A stretch of DNA of 34,010 nt, taken from NCBI GenBank assembly GCA_030748555.1, contig JASMLT010000013.1, positions 1 to 34,010 on the forward strand, given 5' to 3'. This document shows, piece after piece, positions 1 through 7,656 of this stretch (position 1 is the stretch's first letter; each line of letters starts with the position of its first letter). The notes beneath the pieces are model-generated. The model was not told where the DNA came from. It was given only the letters and a program-made list of their open reading frames with translations, and did no database searches. The DNA comes from Acidimicrobiales bacterium (GTDB lineage: Bacteria > Actinomycetota > Acidimicrobiia > Acidimicrobiales > MedAcidi-G1). A program made the position numbers and the translations under genes.

Positions 1-103
1 CAAGGCTAGAGAGGCTAATCAGAATGCAGGACACACACCCGCAGGTTTAGACATGAAAGAATTTGAAACATTTGCCGTTCACACGGAAACAGGAGAGCTC
101 TGA
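1..103 (+). CDS. C-terminal tail of an upstream ABC-transporter gene (partial)
   Basis: An open frame enters from the left edge and ends at TGA 101-103, giving about 33 residues ending in ...HTETGEL. The stop overlaps the start codon of the next gene (TGATG), which is typical of translationally coupled genes in one operon. Since the next gene is an OppF/DppF-type ATPase, the tail most likely belongs to the partner OppD/DppD-type ATPase, but the visible residues carry no diagnostic motif, so the family is inferred from position only. Confidence 0.5.
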   Translation, partial: KAREANQNAGHTPAGLDMKEFETFAVHTETGEL

Positions 104-1113
104 TGGCTGGTAGCGGAGTGGCTCAGTTGCGTGATGACGATGACATAGTTCTAAGTGTCAAGAACCTAGTAATGGAATTCAAGGTAGGTCGAGATGAAAT
201 AGTCCATGCAGTCTCTGATGTCAGCTTTGATGTCAAAAAGGGTGAAACACTTGGAATTGTTGGTGAATCAGGATGCGGTAAGTCCACGACCGCCCGATCT
301 GTAGTTCAACTACCCAAGCCGACGTCAGGCAATGTGATGGTCACTTCAGAGGGAGATTCAATTGAACTCACAGGCTTGAAGGGAGATGCGCTTAGGAAAG
401 TCAGACCTAAATTGCAGATGATTTTTCAAGATCCTATTTCTTCCCTTAATCCCCGAAGAATAGTCCGTGAAGTAGTTAAAGAAGGATTGACTATCTGGCC
501 CAATGGTATGAGCGCACAAAAAATCGAAGATCGGGTTGACGAGGTACTCGAATCTGTTGGTATCGATCCTGAAATAGCAGCAAATAGAAGGGCTCATGAG
601 TTTTCTGGCGGGCAATGTCAGCGGATTTCAATAGCTAGAGCTGTTGCATTAGATCCTGAAATTCTTATTTGCGACGAGCCTGTTTCCGCTCTTGATGTTT
701 CCGTTCAAGCTCAGATACTAAACCTTTTGGAGGAAATGAAAGACAAGTATGGTTTGACACTCTTATTTATAAGCCATGATCTGTCAGTAGTTAGGAACGT
801 CAGCGATCGGGTGGTGGTGATGTATCTTGGAAAAATTTGTGAGATTGGAAGTTCTGACACAATTTATTCCTTACCTGCTCACCCATACACTCGGGTCTTG
901 TTGGCGTCAGCGCCCGAACCTGCTTCTACAGTTGATGCAACTGAATCAGCAATAGGTGACGACATACCATCACCTATAAATCCTCCAACAGGTTGTCGGT
1001 TCAGAACCCGATGCCCATCTGCACAAACCCTATGCGAAGAAAAGGAACCTGAAATGCAACAGGTTGGAGACGATCATTTCGTGGCCTGCCATTTTCCTGT
1101 TGTAAATAATTAG
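103..1113 (+). CDS. Oligopeptide/dipeptide ABC transporter ATP-binding protein (OppF/DppF family)
   Basis: This 336-residue protein is a cytoplasmic ATPase that would power uptake of peptides or related solutes through a membrane permease pair. Visible motifs in order are the Walker A GESGCGKST (residues 54-62), the Q-loop at Q109, the signature FSGGQ (167-171), Walker B ending ILICDEP (187-193) and the switch histidine H225 in ISHD. After about residue 255 it carries the C-terminal extension typical of peptide importers, with a Cys-containing segment (GCRFRTRCP) that matches the oligo_HPY domain. Length fits the family. The start ATG overlaps the preceding stop, so it is the last gene of an operon mostly outside the window. 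Substrate cannot be told from the ATPase alone. Its stop overlaps the stop of the convergent epimerase gene by 4 bases (1110-1113). Confidence 0.93.
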   Translation: MAGSGVAQLRDDDDIVLSVKNLVMEFKVGRDEIVHAVSDVSFDVKKGETLGIVGESGCGKSTTARSVVQLPKPTSGNVMVTSEGDSIELTGLKGDALRKVRPKLQMIFQDPISSLNPRRIVREVVKEGLTIWPNGMSAQKIEDRVDEVLESVGIDPEIAANRRAHEFSGGQCQRISIARAVALDPEILICDEPVSALDVSVQAQILNLLEEMKDKYGLTLLFISHDLSVVRNVSDRVVVMYLGKICEIGSSDTIYSLPAHPYTRVLLASAPEPASTVDATESAIGDDIPSPINPPTGCRFRTRCPSAQTLCEEKEPEMQQVGDDHFVACHFPVVNN

Positions 1114-2201
1114 TCGATCAGACTGAGTATTTGATCTTCATAAGACCAATCAAACTCTCGTCCTCCACTTTCTTTGTGCCATTCGTAGGTTTGAGATGCC
1201 ATTGTCGACAAAGTATGTTCAGGCTCCCACGCAGTATCTTTGCGAATGGCGTCAATACTGAACATTACATTCCGATTCCAACGATGAATATTAGGAGCCA
1301 ACCTAGGTATCACAGTTGTGAAACGAAAACGATGACGAATTGCAGCCTGTTTCCGCAAAGCTTCCTCACTAGTTCTTATATCCACCTTCACCTTGCTGCT
1401 GGCTGGTGAATCAAATTCAATCTCTCCATCCCAGAGTCGCTCCATGACCTCAGAAGGTATAAACCGCATTTCTGCGTTTTGCCCTATTGCATCAGCAGTG
1501 GTTTCCACATAATCAATATCAGATTGAAAACTGTTTCCGGTGAGGTTGTAGAGACGGCCAAAACTGACAGGCTTACACATGAGAGCCTCAAGTGCGCTTG
1601 CCTGGTCATCAACATGACCAACTTGGCTGACAGTGGTTCCATCTCCAGGGATCAAAATCGGTCTTCCTAATTCCATTCGGGCGAACATTCTTTGTTCACG
1701 ATCAGGAATAATGTTCCTAGGTCCATAAACCATTGCAAAAGCAACAGTTGTAGCTGGGAAGCCATTGTCATGTGCTTCGTCAAGGATGTCCTGGCACAAC
1801 AACTTGTGCAACCCATACTCAATTTGAGGTTCGCCTCTTTCTTTAGGGTGATTCTCAGTTATAGGCAAAATATCAGTCGCTTCGTAAATTACTGTTGAAC
1901 TAGCAAAAATGTAGTGCTCAATTTTTCCTGAGAAAATTTCAACCATCAGGGCTACATCCTCAGGATGGTAAGCGGTCATATCTTGCACAACGTCAAAATC
2001 GAGTCCACCAAGAACATCACGAATCTGATCAGGGTCACTTCGGTCAGCTTTCAGGCGAGTTATTCCATCGGGTAGAGGAGCTTCAGTTTGTCCTCTGTTG
2101 AGTATTGTCACATCATGACCTGATCTAACTAATTCGTGTACAAGAGCCAGGCCATTGAATTGTGTACCACCCATAACCAGAACACGCTTAGAACCACTCA
2201 T
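1110..2201 (-). CDS. NAD-dependent epimerase/dehydratase family protein
   Basis: A 363-residue extended short-chain dehydrogenase. With the start at 2201, the N-terminus shows the nucleotide-binding turn GGTQFNG (residues 11-17) after a beta strand (RVLVM). The catalytic-type set follows: FASS at about 99-102 and Y129-x3-K133 in YGLHK. These proteins act on NDP-sugars or related polyols with NAD(P); the variant GGTxFxG turn is common in poorly characterised members, so the substrate is unknown. An upstream in-frame start five codons earlier exists, but ATG 2201 forms an ATGA overlap with the stop of the esterase gene, which favours it. It is the third gene of the minus-strand unit thiolase-esterase-epimerase. 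Finding a sugar-type epimerase behind a thiolase is unusual, and it may act on a non-sugar substrate here. Confidence 0.85.
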   Translation of the reverse strand: MSGSKRVLVMGGTQFNGLALVHELVRSGHDVTILNRGQTEAPLPDGITRLKADRSDPDQIRDVLGGLDFDVVQDMTAYHPEDVALMVEIFSGKIEHYIFASSTVIYEATDILPITENHPKERGEPQIEYGLHKLLCQDILDEAHDNGFPATTVAFAMVYGPRNIIPDREQRMFARMELGRPILIPGDGTTVSQVGHVDDQASALEALMCKPVSFGRLYNLTGNSFQSDIDYVETTADAIGQNAEMRFIPSEVMERLWDGEIEFDSPASSKVKVDIRTSEEALRKQAAIRHRFRFTTVIPRLAPNIHRWNRNVMFSIDAIRKDTAWEPEHTLSTMASQTYEWHKESGGREFDWSYEDQILSLID

Positions 2202-3694
2202 CTGACACCATCCCACAGGGAGCGTTCTTCACTTTGAGGGTCGATTAGAAGGTCACAGTTGTCGTTTATTTCCATGACAGCTCTATTCTCTGTTGTATAA
2301 GCAGGCCACTCACCGAGAACTGCGGTAGAAGGGTTCCCATCTCTAATAAATGAAATCCAAGCGTCGTGCATGGCTTCAGCAACATGAGTTGGAAGCTCTC
2401 CTTCTCCTATAAAAATATTCACACCAGCACGGTCAAGAGTATTGAAAGTAAAAGGCAATTCAAGAGAATGAGCAGACCCGAACCTTCCTTCGAAAGCTCT
2501 TGAATCCCATGAGAAAAGGTACATCCAAGTATTCCCATCATGGTTTTCTCTTGTTTCAGCCAAGCGAATAGCAGGAATCCTGAAAACCCAATCACTTCCG
2601 ATGGCACAGGCAAGCCAACCGGAATCATCACCAACTCTTTCCCGGTATGAATCGATTACCTCTTTAGGGTTGTCAACGATTCTCTCCACATATCTGAAAA
2701 GAGTTCCCTCATCGAGGTCGGTGAAACCATACAGAGACATTTCATCTTCATTGGTGCCTATGAGAAGAGGAATATCACTTGAAGATCCTTTACCGATGAG
2801 ATCTATTGGAGCCTCAGGAAGAGCTTCGTGACCCCAGACTGGATAGAAGGGTTGAACACCTCTAGCTGCAAAGCCCCATTTTTCAATTAGGGCTTCTTGA
2901 GCTTCAAGAATTTCAATTGCAGGTAAATCTAGGATTTCTTCCGAAGATGGATTCCCTAACGCTTCCAATAATTCCGAGGCTATATTTGCTCCTGCTTCAG
3001 GTTCATGTATGTGGAAAGCAGCCCCGCTCTGAGCTATAGCACGGTGGAACAACCCTTTCGCTAATGGAGAAGCAAGAAGATTGGCGACGCTGAAAGCACC
3101 AGCCGATTCTCCACCAACGGTTACCTGATCAGGGTCTCCGCCGAAAGAGGAAATATTTTCTTGAATCCACTGAAGAGCAGCAATTTGGTCAAGCAATCCA
3201 TTTAACCCTGAAGAAGAGAATTTTTCTCCAAAATGTTCACCCAGTTCTGTAAAACCAAAAGCCCCTAATCGGTAGTTGATCGTTACAACTACCACATCAC
3301 CACGCGAGGCGAAAGAAGTTCCGTCATACCATGCAACCCCACCTTGACCTCTTCTATAAGCGCCCCCATGTATCCAAACATAAACAGGTCGGTTTTTGTC
3401 ATCTGATGCAGGGGTAACGACATTTAGGTATAGGCAGTCTTCATCCCAACGGACAGGAAATCGGTCAGTTAGACCTTCGCCGGGCAGTTGAGGTGAAGCA
3501 GGGCTGAAACGTTTGGCTTCTCTAACACCTTCCCAATTTTTTGGAGGTGCAGGGGCGGCAAATCTTAAATCTCCGACGGGGGGAGATGCATAGGGTATTC
3601 CAGCGAACAGCTCCACACCATTTCTGAAACGTCCAGCAACGTCACCATTTTTCGTATTCGCAATTGGATAATCAAATGTAATTTTTTCGTTCAT
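2198..3694 (-). CDS. Type-B carboxylesterase/lipase family protein
   Basis: A 498-residue alpha/beta hydrolase of the COesterase family (the family of carboxylesterases, cholinesterases and p-nitrobenzyl esterases). Visible hallmarks are the EDCLYLN signature (residues 85-91), the oxyanion-hole HGG (109-111), the nucleophile elbow GESAG with Ser197, an acidic residue in GTNEDE (E316 or E318) and His409 in GSAHSLELPF. It therefore has a full Ser-Glu-His triad. No signal peptide is seen, so it is likely cytoplasmic. Start ATG 3694 lies 2 bases after the thiolase stop and has an AAGG ribosome binding site 7 bases upstream. It probably hydrolyses an ester of the compound handled by the neighbouring CoA enzymes; the substrate is unknown. 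Confidence 0.93.
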   Translation of the reverse strand: MNEKITFDYPIANTKNGDVAGRFRNGVELFAGIPYASPPVGDLRFAAPAPPKNWEGVREAKRFSPASPQLPGEGLTDRFPVRWDEDCLYLNVVTPASDDKNRPVYVWIHGGAYRRGQGGVAWYDGTSFASRGDVVVVTINYRLGAFGFTELGEHFGEKFSSSGLNGLLDQIAALQWIQENISSFGGDPDQVTVGGESAGAFSVANLLASPLAKGLFHRAIAQSGAAFHIHEPEAGANIASELLEALGNPSSEEILDLPAIEILEAQEALIEKWGFAARGVQPFYPVWGHEALPEAPIDLIGKGSSSDIPLLIGTNEDEMSLYGFTDLDEGTLFRYVERIVDNPKEVIDSYRERVGDDSGWLACAIGSDWVFRIPAIRLAETRENHDGNTWMYLFSWDSRAFEGRFGSAHSLELPFTFNTLDRAGVNIFIGEGELPTHVAEAMHDAWISFIRDGNPSTAVLGEWPAYTTENRAVMEINDNCDLLIDPQSEERSLWDGVR

Positions 3695-3696
3695 TA

Positions 3697-4875
3697 TTAA
3701 ACCTTCAGAATTAGTGCTTCACCTTGGCCGCCACCACCGCAAAGACTGGCTACACCTAAACCTCCGCCACGGCGTTTCAGTTCATGGATAAGGGTTAGTG
3801 CAACTCGAGTTCCTGACATTCCGATCGGATGCCCTAGAGCTATAGCTCCACCATTCACATTCACAATTTCGTCACTCACACCAAGAGCACTCATAGAGGC
3901 AAGTGCAACTGCAGCAAAAGCTTCGTTTATTTCAAAAAGATCCAAATCACTTACTTCCATTCCAACTGAGTCCAGTGCAGCATTGATCGCATTACTTGGT
4001 TGGTGAAGAAGACTTGTGTCTGGTCCTGCTACTTGCCCATGAGCCAATATTTCAGCAACAGGTTCGACACCTAGTTCGTCCGCCTTATCCATTGTTGTGA
4101 CTATTACTGCAGCAGCACCATCTGAGATCTGTGACGCATTCCCAGCAGTGATTGTGCCATTTTTCGTAAAAGCGGGAGAAAGGTGAGCCATAGATTCAAG
4201 GTCGGCATCCTGACGAATCCCCTCGTCGTCTTTAACAGTCAGACTGTCTCCGTTTCTTTGAGGAATGTCGACAGTGCAAATTTCCTCATCCAGAAGACCA
4301 TCTTTTTGTGCTTTCGCAGCACGTTGATGTGATTGTGCAGCAAAAGCATCTTGGTCATGGCGTGAAATACCGAGTTCTTCAGTGAAACGGTCGGTTGCTT
4401 CACCCATAGAGCAATTTTCAATCGTGCAGGTAAGGCCATCGAAGAGCATTGAATCGACAAGTTCACTGTCGCCGAATCTTAAACCTGACCGTGCTCCAGG
4501 AATCATGTATGGAGAGTTGGTCATTGACTCCATTCCACCGGCGAGAACAATTTCAGCTTCTTGGAGGCGTATCATCTGAGTTGCTAAATGAATAGCGTGC
4601 ATTCCGGAAAGACAAGCCCTATTAAGCAGAGTTGAAGGTGATGTCATTGGGATCCCTGCATCGACAGCGGCACGGCGAGCAGGAACCTGTCCAATTCCAG
4701 CTGAAATCACATTCCCCAAGTAGGAGAAATCAATTTGAGTAGGTTCAATTCTAGCCTTTTCACAAGCAGCTTTTATCGAAGTGGCACCGAGGTCAGTAGC
4801 TGAAATTGATTTAAGTCCGCCTTGAAGACGACCAATGGGAGTTCGTGCACCAGCGAGAATAACGATAGGGGACAA
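3697..4875 (-). CDS. Acetyl-CoA C-acyltransferase (thiolase)
   Basis: A 392-residue thiolase that condenses two acyl-CoAs or, in degradation, cleaves a 3-ketoacyl-CoA. Its catalytic residues are all visible: nucleophile Cys88 in NRACLSGMHA, His349 in GGAIALGHPIG and Cys379 in SLCGGGGQG. I place the start at TTG 4875 because a strong GGAGGT ribosome binding site lies 5 bases upstream; a longer in-frame start at 4893 would put that site inside the gene. The resulting N-terminus, (M)SPIVILAGARTPIG, fits the family. It heads a minus-strand unit with the esterase and epimerase and is divergent from the CoA-transferase gene. It is either a biosynthetic (AtoB/PhaA) or beta-oxidation (FadA) type; the catabolic neighbours favour the latter. 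Confidence 0.94.
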   Translation of the reverse strand: MSPIVILAGARTPIGRLQGGLKSISATDLGATSIKAACEKARIEPTQIDFSYLGNVISAGIGQVPARRAAVDAGIPMTSPSTLLNRACLSGMHAIHLATQMIRLQEAEIVLAGGMESMTNSPYMIPGARSGLRFGDSELVDSMLFDGLTCTIENCSMGEATDRFTEELGISRHDQDAFAAQSHQRAAKAQKDGLLDEEICTVDIPQRNGDSLTVKDDEGIRQDADLESMAHLSPAFTKNGTITAGNASQISDGAAAVIVTTMDKADELGVEPVAEILAHGQVAGPDTSLLHQPSNAINAALDSVGMEVSDLDLFEINEAFAAVALASMSALGVSDEIVNVNGGAIALGHPIGMSGTRVALTLIHELKRRGGGLGVASLCGGGGQGEALILKV

Positions 4876-5023
4876 TTGACACCTCCAAGTCAAATCTAAT
4901 TATCGCACCGTAACCGAAAACATTTGAACCCGCGACTTCAAAAAAGTTTGTTTTTTTCCAGATTTAGATAATTAGATGAGGTTACGGCTTGTCGATTTAA
5001 GAAACATCGGAGAGACTTTACGT
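4876..5023. promoter_or_regulatory. Divergent promoter region between thiolase and CoA-transferase genes
   Basis: The gap separates two head-to-head transcription units and must hold promoters in both directions. A GATAAT hexamer at 4967-4972 is a plausible plus-strand -10 element and would give a roughly 45-base leader ending at the GGAGAG ribosome binding site of the CoA-transferase. No convincing -35 element or operator repeat is seen. Confidence 0.4.
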
Positions 5024-6268
5024 ATGGGCGGCAATGATTTATTAAAGGGTCTCAGAGTTGTAGAGAACTCACTTCTTGGACCTGGGTTGGTAGGAACATT
5101 TTTATCCGATCTAGGAGCCGAAGTAATCAAGGTTGAATCACCTTCAGGTGATTACATACGTCAGATGACATGGCCGATAATTGAAGGAAATTCTCTCCTT
5201 CATTTGCATACGCACAGAGGCAAAAGAAGCATTGCAATAAATCTTAAAGATGAAGATGGTGCCGGGGTGTACAGAAGTTTGTTGGAGAAGGCAGATGTTG
5301 TGGTTGAAGCTATGCGTCCTGGGACTTTAGAGCGCCTCGGATTTGGTTTTAACGAATTGTTGCAGATCAACCCAAAAATCGTTTTTTGTACAATTTCAGG
5401 CTACGGAGCGACAGGTCCTTACAGGGATCTTCCAAGTCATGGAATCGCTTACGACACTTGGGCAGGTTTGATAGAACCAGTAGTTGATGATGAAGGGTTT
5501 AAACGGATTCCTTCAATGCCTAATATAGGAATAAATGTGGGGCCCATGCTTGCAGCGCTTGGAATACTTGCCGCTGTTATCAACGCCCGAGAAACAGGCC
5601 AAGGAAGACAAATTGAGGTAGCTCAGTCAGATGCGGCTGCGTATATGGACTGGTACAGGATTGAGACATACCGGGCTTATATGAGGCCAGAAGATGAAGT
5701 GACAGGGAACCCGTCTGATGATTATGAAAGAAGAGCACCAGGCTTGGCCGGCATGTGGGAAGGTGTGAGGTACCAAATCTACGAAACCGTAGATGGACAT
5801 GTTTTGTTTATGGCTTCAGAAAAAGCATTCTGGCAAAATTTTTGTGAAGGTATAAACAGAATGGATTTATTCGAACGTTGGCCCGGTTCTCAATACGCTG
5901 ACCACGCCCGTAATAATGTTGAACTTCAAGAACAGCTAAGAGAAATCTTTAAAACACGAGCCAGTGTCGACTGGTTGAGTTTCGGACAGGAAAACAATGT
6001 TCCTATAGCACCAGTTAACGATCATGAAACAGTTACTGAGGATCCACAGTTCTTACAAAGGATGCCTTTCATCCCTCAAGATGAGATCGGGGCTGATCAG
6101 TTGCCCTTACCTGTTTATATTGATGGAGAACTTCCTCCTGATCCGACTAAAGCTCCAACAGTTGGGGAGCACACTGATGAAATACTGGCTGAACTTGGAT
6201 TGGATCAGCAGACCATTGATGATCTTCGTGAAAAAGGAGCAATTGGTGCCCAGCAACAATCCGATTGA
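5024..6268 (+). CDS. CaiB/BaiF-family class III CoA-transferase
   Basis: A 414-residue enzyme of the formyl-CoA transferase/CaiB/alpha-methylacyl-CoA racemase family. It moves CoA between carboxylic acids, or epimerises 2-methylacyl-CoAs in racemase members. The N-terminal LKGLRVVE...GPGLVGTFLSDLGAEVIKVE block, the GYGATGPYRDLPSHG region (residues 127-140) and the YDTWAGL segment with the likely catalytic aspartate D144 are all present. An ATG at 4976 would add 16 residues, but it has no ribosome binding site, whereas ATG 5024 is preceded by GGAGAG at 9 bases. It is followed after 8 bases by a short-chain dehydrogenase, so the two are probably co-transcribed. It would provide ATP-free CoA activation of the pathway acid. 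The substrate is not predictable. Confidence 0.92.
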   Translation: MGGNDLLKGLRVVENSLLGPGLVGTFLSDLGAEVIKVESPSGDYIRQMTWPIIEGNSLLHLHTHRGKRSIAINLKDEDGAGVYRSLLEKADVVVEAMRPGTLERLGFGFNELLQINPKIVFCTISGYGATGPYRDLPSHGIAYDTWAGLIEPVVDDEGFKRIPSMPNIGINVGPMLAALGILAAVINARETGQGRQIEVAQSDAAAYMDWYRIETYRAYMRPEDEVTGNPSDDYERRAPGLAGMWEGVRYQIYETVDGHVLFMASEKAFWQNFCEGINRMDLFERWPGSQYADHARNNVELQEQLREIFKTRASVDWLSFGQENNVPIAPVNDHETVTEDPQFLQRMPFIPQDEIGADQLPLPVYIDGELPPDPTKAPTVGEHTDEILAELGLDQQTIDDLREKGAIGAQQQSD

Positions 6269-6276
6269 GATAAGCC

Positions 6277-7065
6277 ATGATGCTTAGTTCGCTCAGTAGA
6301 TCCGTAGAGGGTCATGTCGTGTTAATCACGGGAGCGGGTTCAGGTATAGGGCGTGCTACGGCCCATTTGTTCGCTGACCACGGTTCATATGTGGCCGTAA
6401 CCGATATTGACTCACAACGCGTTGAGAGTGTTGTTGAAGAAATCAACCAGAGTGGGGGGAAAGCCAGAGGATGGGAGCTTGATGTCAGCGATGGAACAAA
6501 AATAAAAAACGTTACCGAGGAGGTATCTCGCTGGAATTCCGAAAACAACGAAGTTATTGATGTCATTGTTAACAATGCCGGCGTCTCCATGCCAGTGGCT
6601 ATCAATGATCCTTTGATGGAAGAACAGTGGCAGAGTGGAATTGACATTCTTCTCAGCTCACATATGCGCCTTATAAGAGAGTCTTTACCGTATTTGAATA
6701 ATTCTGCCGCCCCGCGAATCATCAATGTTTCCTCAACCGAAGGAGTAGGAGGTTCAGCAGCAGCATCAATTTACACTGCAGCTAAACATGGAGTTGTTGG
6801 ACTCACACGAGCTCTGGCAGTAGAGCTAGGAGAAAGCGGGATAACAGTTAACGCTGTGGGACCAGGTCCTATAAGAACTGGTATGACAGATGAGATACCA
6901 GAGGAAGCTAAGCAAAAATTTGCACGCCGAAGAGTTCCAGTTCGAAGATACGCAGAACCTGAAGAGGTTGCACATGCAATTCTGAGCCTTGCTTTACCCG
7001 CATCAAGTTACATAACTGGACATTTACTTATGGTCGATGGCGGTATGACTATTAAAAACAATTGA
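6277..7065 (+). CDS. Short-chain dehydrogenase/reductase (SDR) family oxidoreductase
   Basis: A 262-residue classical SDR. It has the cofactor motif TGAGSGIG (residues 18-25), D70 in WELDV, NNAG (99-102), the catalytic serine in NVSS (152/153), and Y166-x3-K170 in YTAAK. The acidic residue ending the second strand (VTDID, about 42-45) suggests NAD(H) rather than NADP(H), which is an inference. It follows the CoA-transferase by 8 bases and converges with the MaoC hydratase gene 11 bases away. In this setting it could oxidise a 3-hydroxyacyl-CoA or an alcohol made in the pathway. Two ATG codons in a row open the frame; the ribosome binding site is weak, so the exact start is uncertain by one or a few codons. 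Confidence 0.92.
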   Translation: MMLSSLSRSVEGHVVLITGAGSGIGRATAHLFADHGSYVAVTDIDSQRVESVVEEINQSGGKARGWELDVSDGTKIKNVTEEVSRWNSENNEVIDVIVNNAGVSMPVAINDPLMEEQWQSGIDILLSSHMRLIRESLPYLNNSAAPRIINVSSTEGVGGSAAASIYTAAKHGVVGLTRALAVELGESGITVNAVGPGPIRTGMTDEIPEEAKQKFARRRVPVRRYAEPEEVAHAILSLALPASSYITGHLLMVDGGMTIKNN

Positions 7066-7076
7066 AGTAAAACTTT

Positions 7077-7553
7077 TTAGCCTTGAAATAGACTCAAACT
7101 TTCATAAAGAACCGAAGGCGTTTCACTGCCTTTCACGTGTATAGCTACTTCAGTAGAGATCAACGTCCCAGCTTTATGTTCTTTAGCTTCTTTCATGCGT
7201 GTTCGTGCATGAACAGTTGAACCGGCCGGAACAGGTGCGAGAAAGCGAAGACGATCCCCTCCGTAGTTGATGACATTTTGAAAACCTTTTAAACGTGCTC
7301 CTGAAGAGCCTTCGAGCATCAAACTTAGAACTGGCACCAAGCTAAGTGTGAAGAACCCATGCGCAATAGTTGTGCCGAATGGTCCAGCTTTTGCTTTCTC
7401 TTCGTCAATATGGATCCATTGATGATCGCCAGTTAGGTCAGCAAAAGCATTTATCTTTTCCTGACTTAGTTCAAATTCTGGACCCCAGTCACTCCATTCT
7501 TCGCCTACGTTGGCGTTCAAGGCGTCTATGTCGTCAAAAGCAATTTCTTCCAT
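7077..7553 (-). CDS. MaoC-like (R)-specific enoyl-CoA hydratase family protein
   Basis: A 158-residue single-hot-dog-fold protein. The hydratase-2 catalytic pair is visible as D43 and H48 in TGDHQWIHID, followed by the conserved GPFGTTIAHGFFTLSL stretch (residues 57-72). Enzymes of this type add water across the double bond of a 2-enoyl-CoA; the sequence around the motif resembles the NodN branch. A ribosome binding site AGGA lies 7 bases before the ATG. It is transcribed away from the acyl-CoA synthetase gene across a 103-base gap. It probably supplies the hydration step of the catabolic island. Confidence 0.9.
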   Translation of the reverse strand: MEEIAFDDIDALNANVGEEWSDWGPEFELSQEKINAFADLTGDHQWIHIDEEKAKAGPFGTTIAHGFFTLSLVPVLSLMLEGSSGARLKGFQNVINYGGDRLRFLAPVPAGSTVHARTRMKEAKEHKAGTLISTEVAIHVKGSETPSVLYESLSLFQG

Positions 7554-7656
7554 TTTTATTTCCTTTTGGTTTATGTTTTCTCACTAGTGGCTTCTATTAT
7601 GTCTCAACTAGCCACGGTAAGTGTAAGGGTATCGCAGGCAGCCTATTGGAGGGAAT
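7554..7656. promoter_or_regulatory. Divergent promoter region, MaoC hydratase / acyl-CoA synthetase
   Basis: The gap lies between two head-to-head genes. The right end carries the ribosome binding site GGAGGG at 7648-7653, which selects the GTG start at 7657. No clear inverted repeat or paired -35/-10 hexamers were found by eye. Confidence 0.35.

Noticed and set aside
6312-6725. 137-codon minus-strand frame opposite the SDR gene
   Set aside because: The sense strand carries a complete set of SDR motifs. The antisense frame has no family resemblance.
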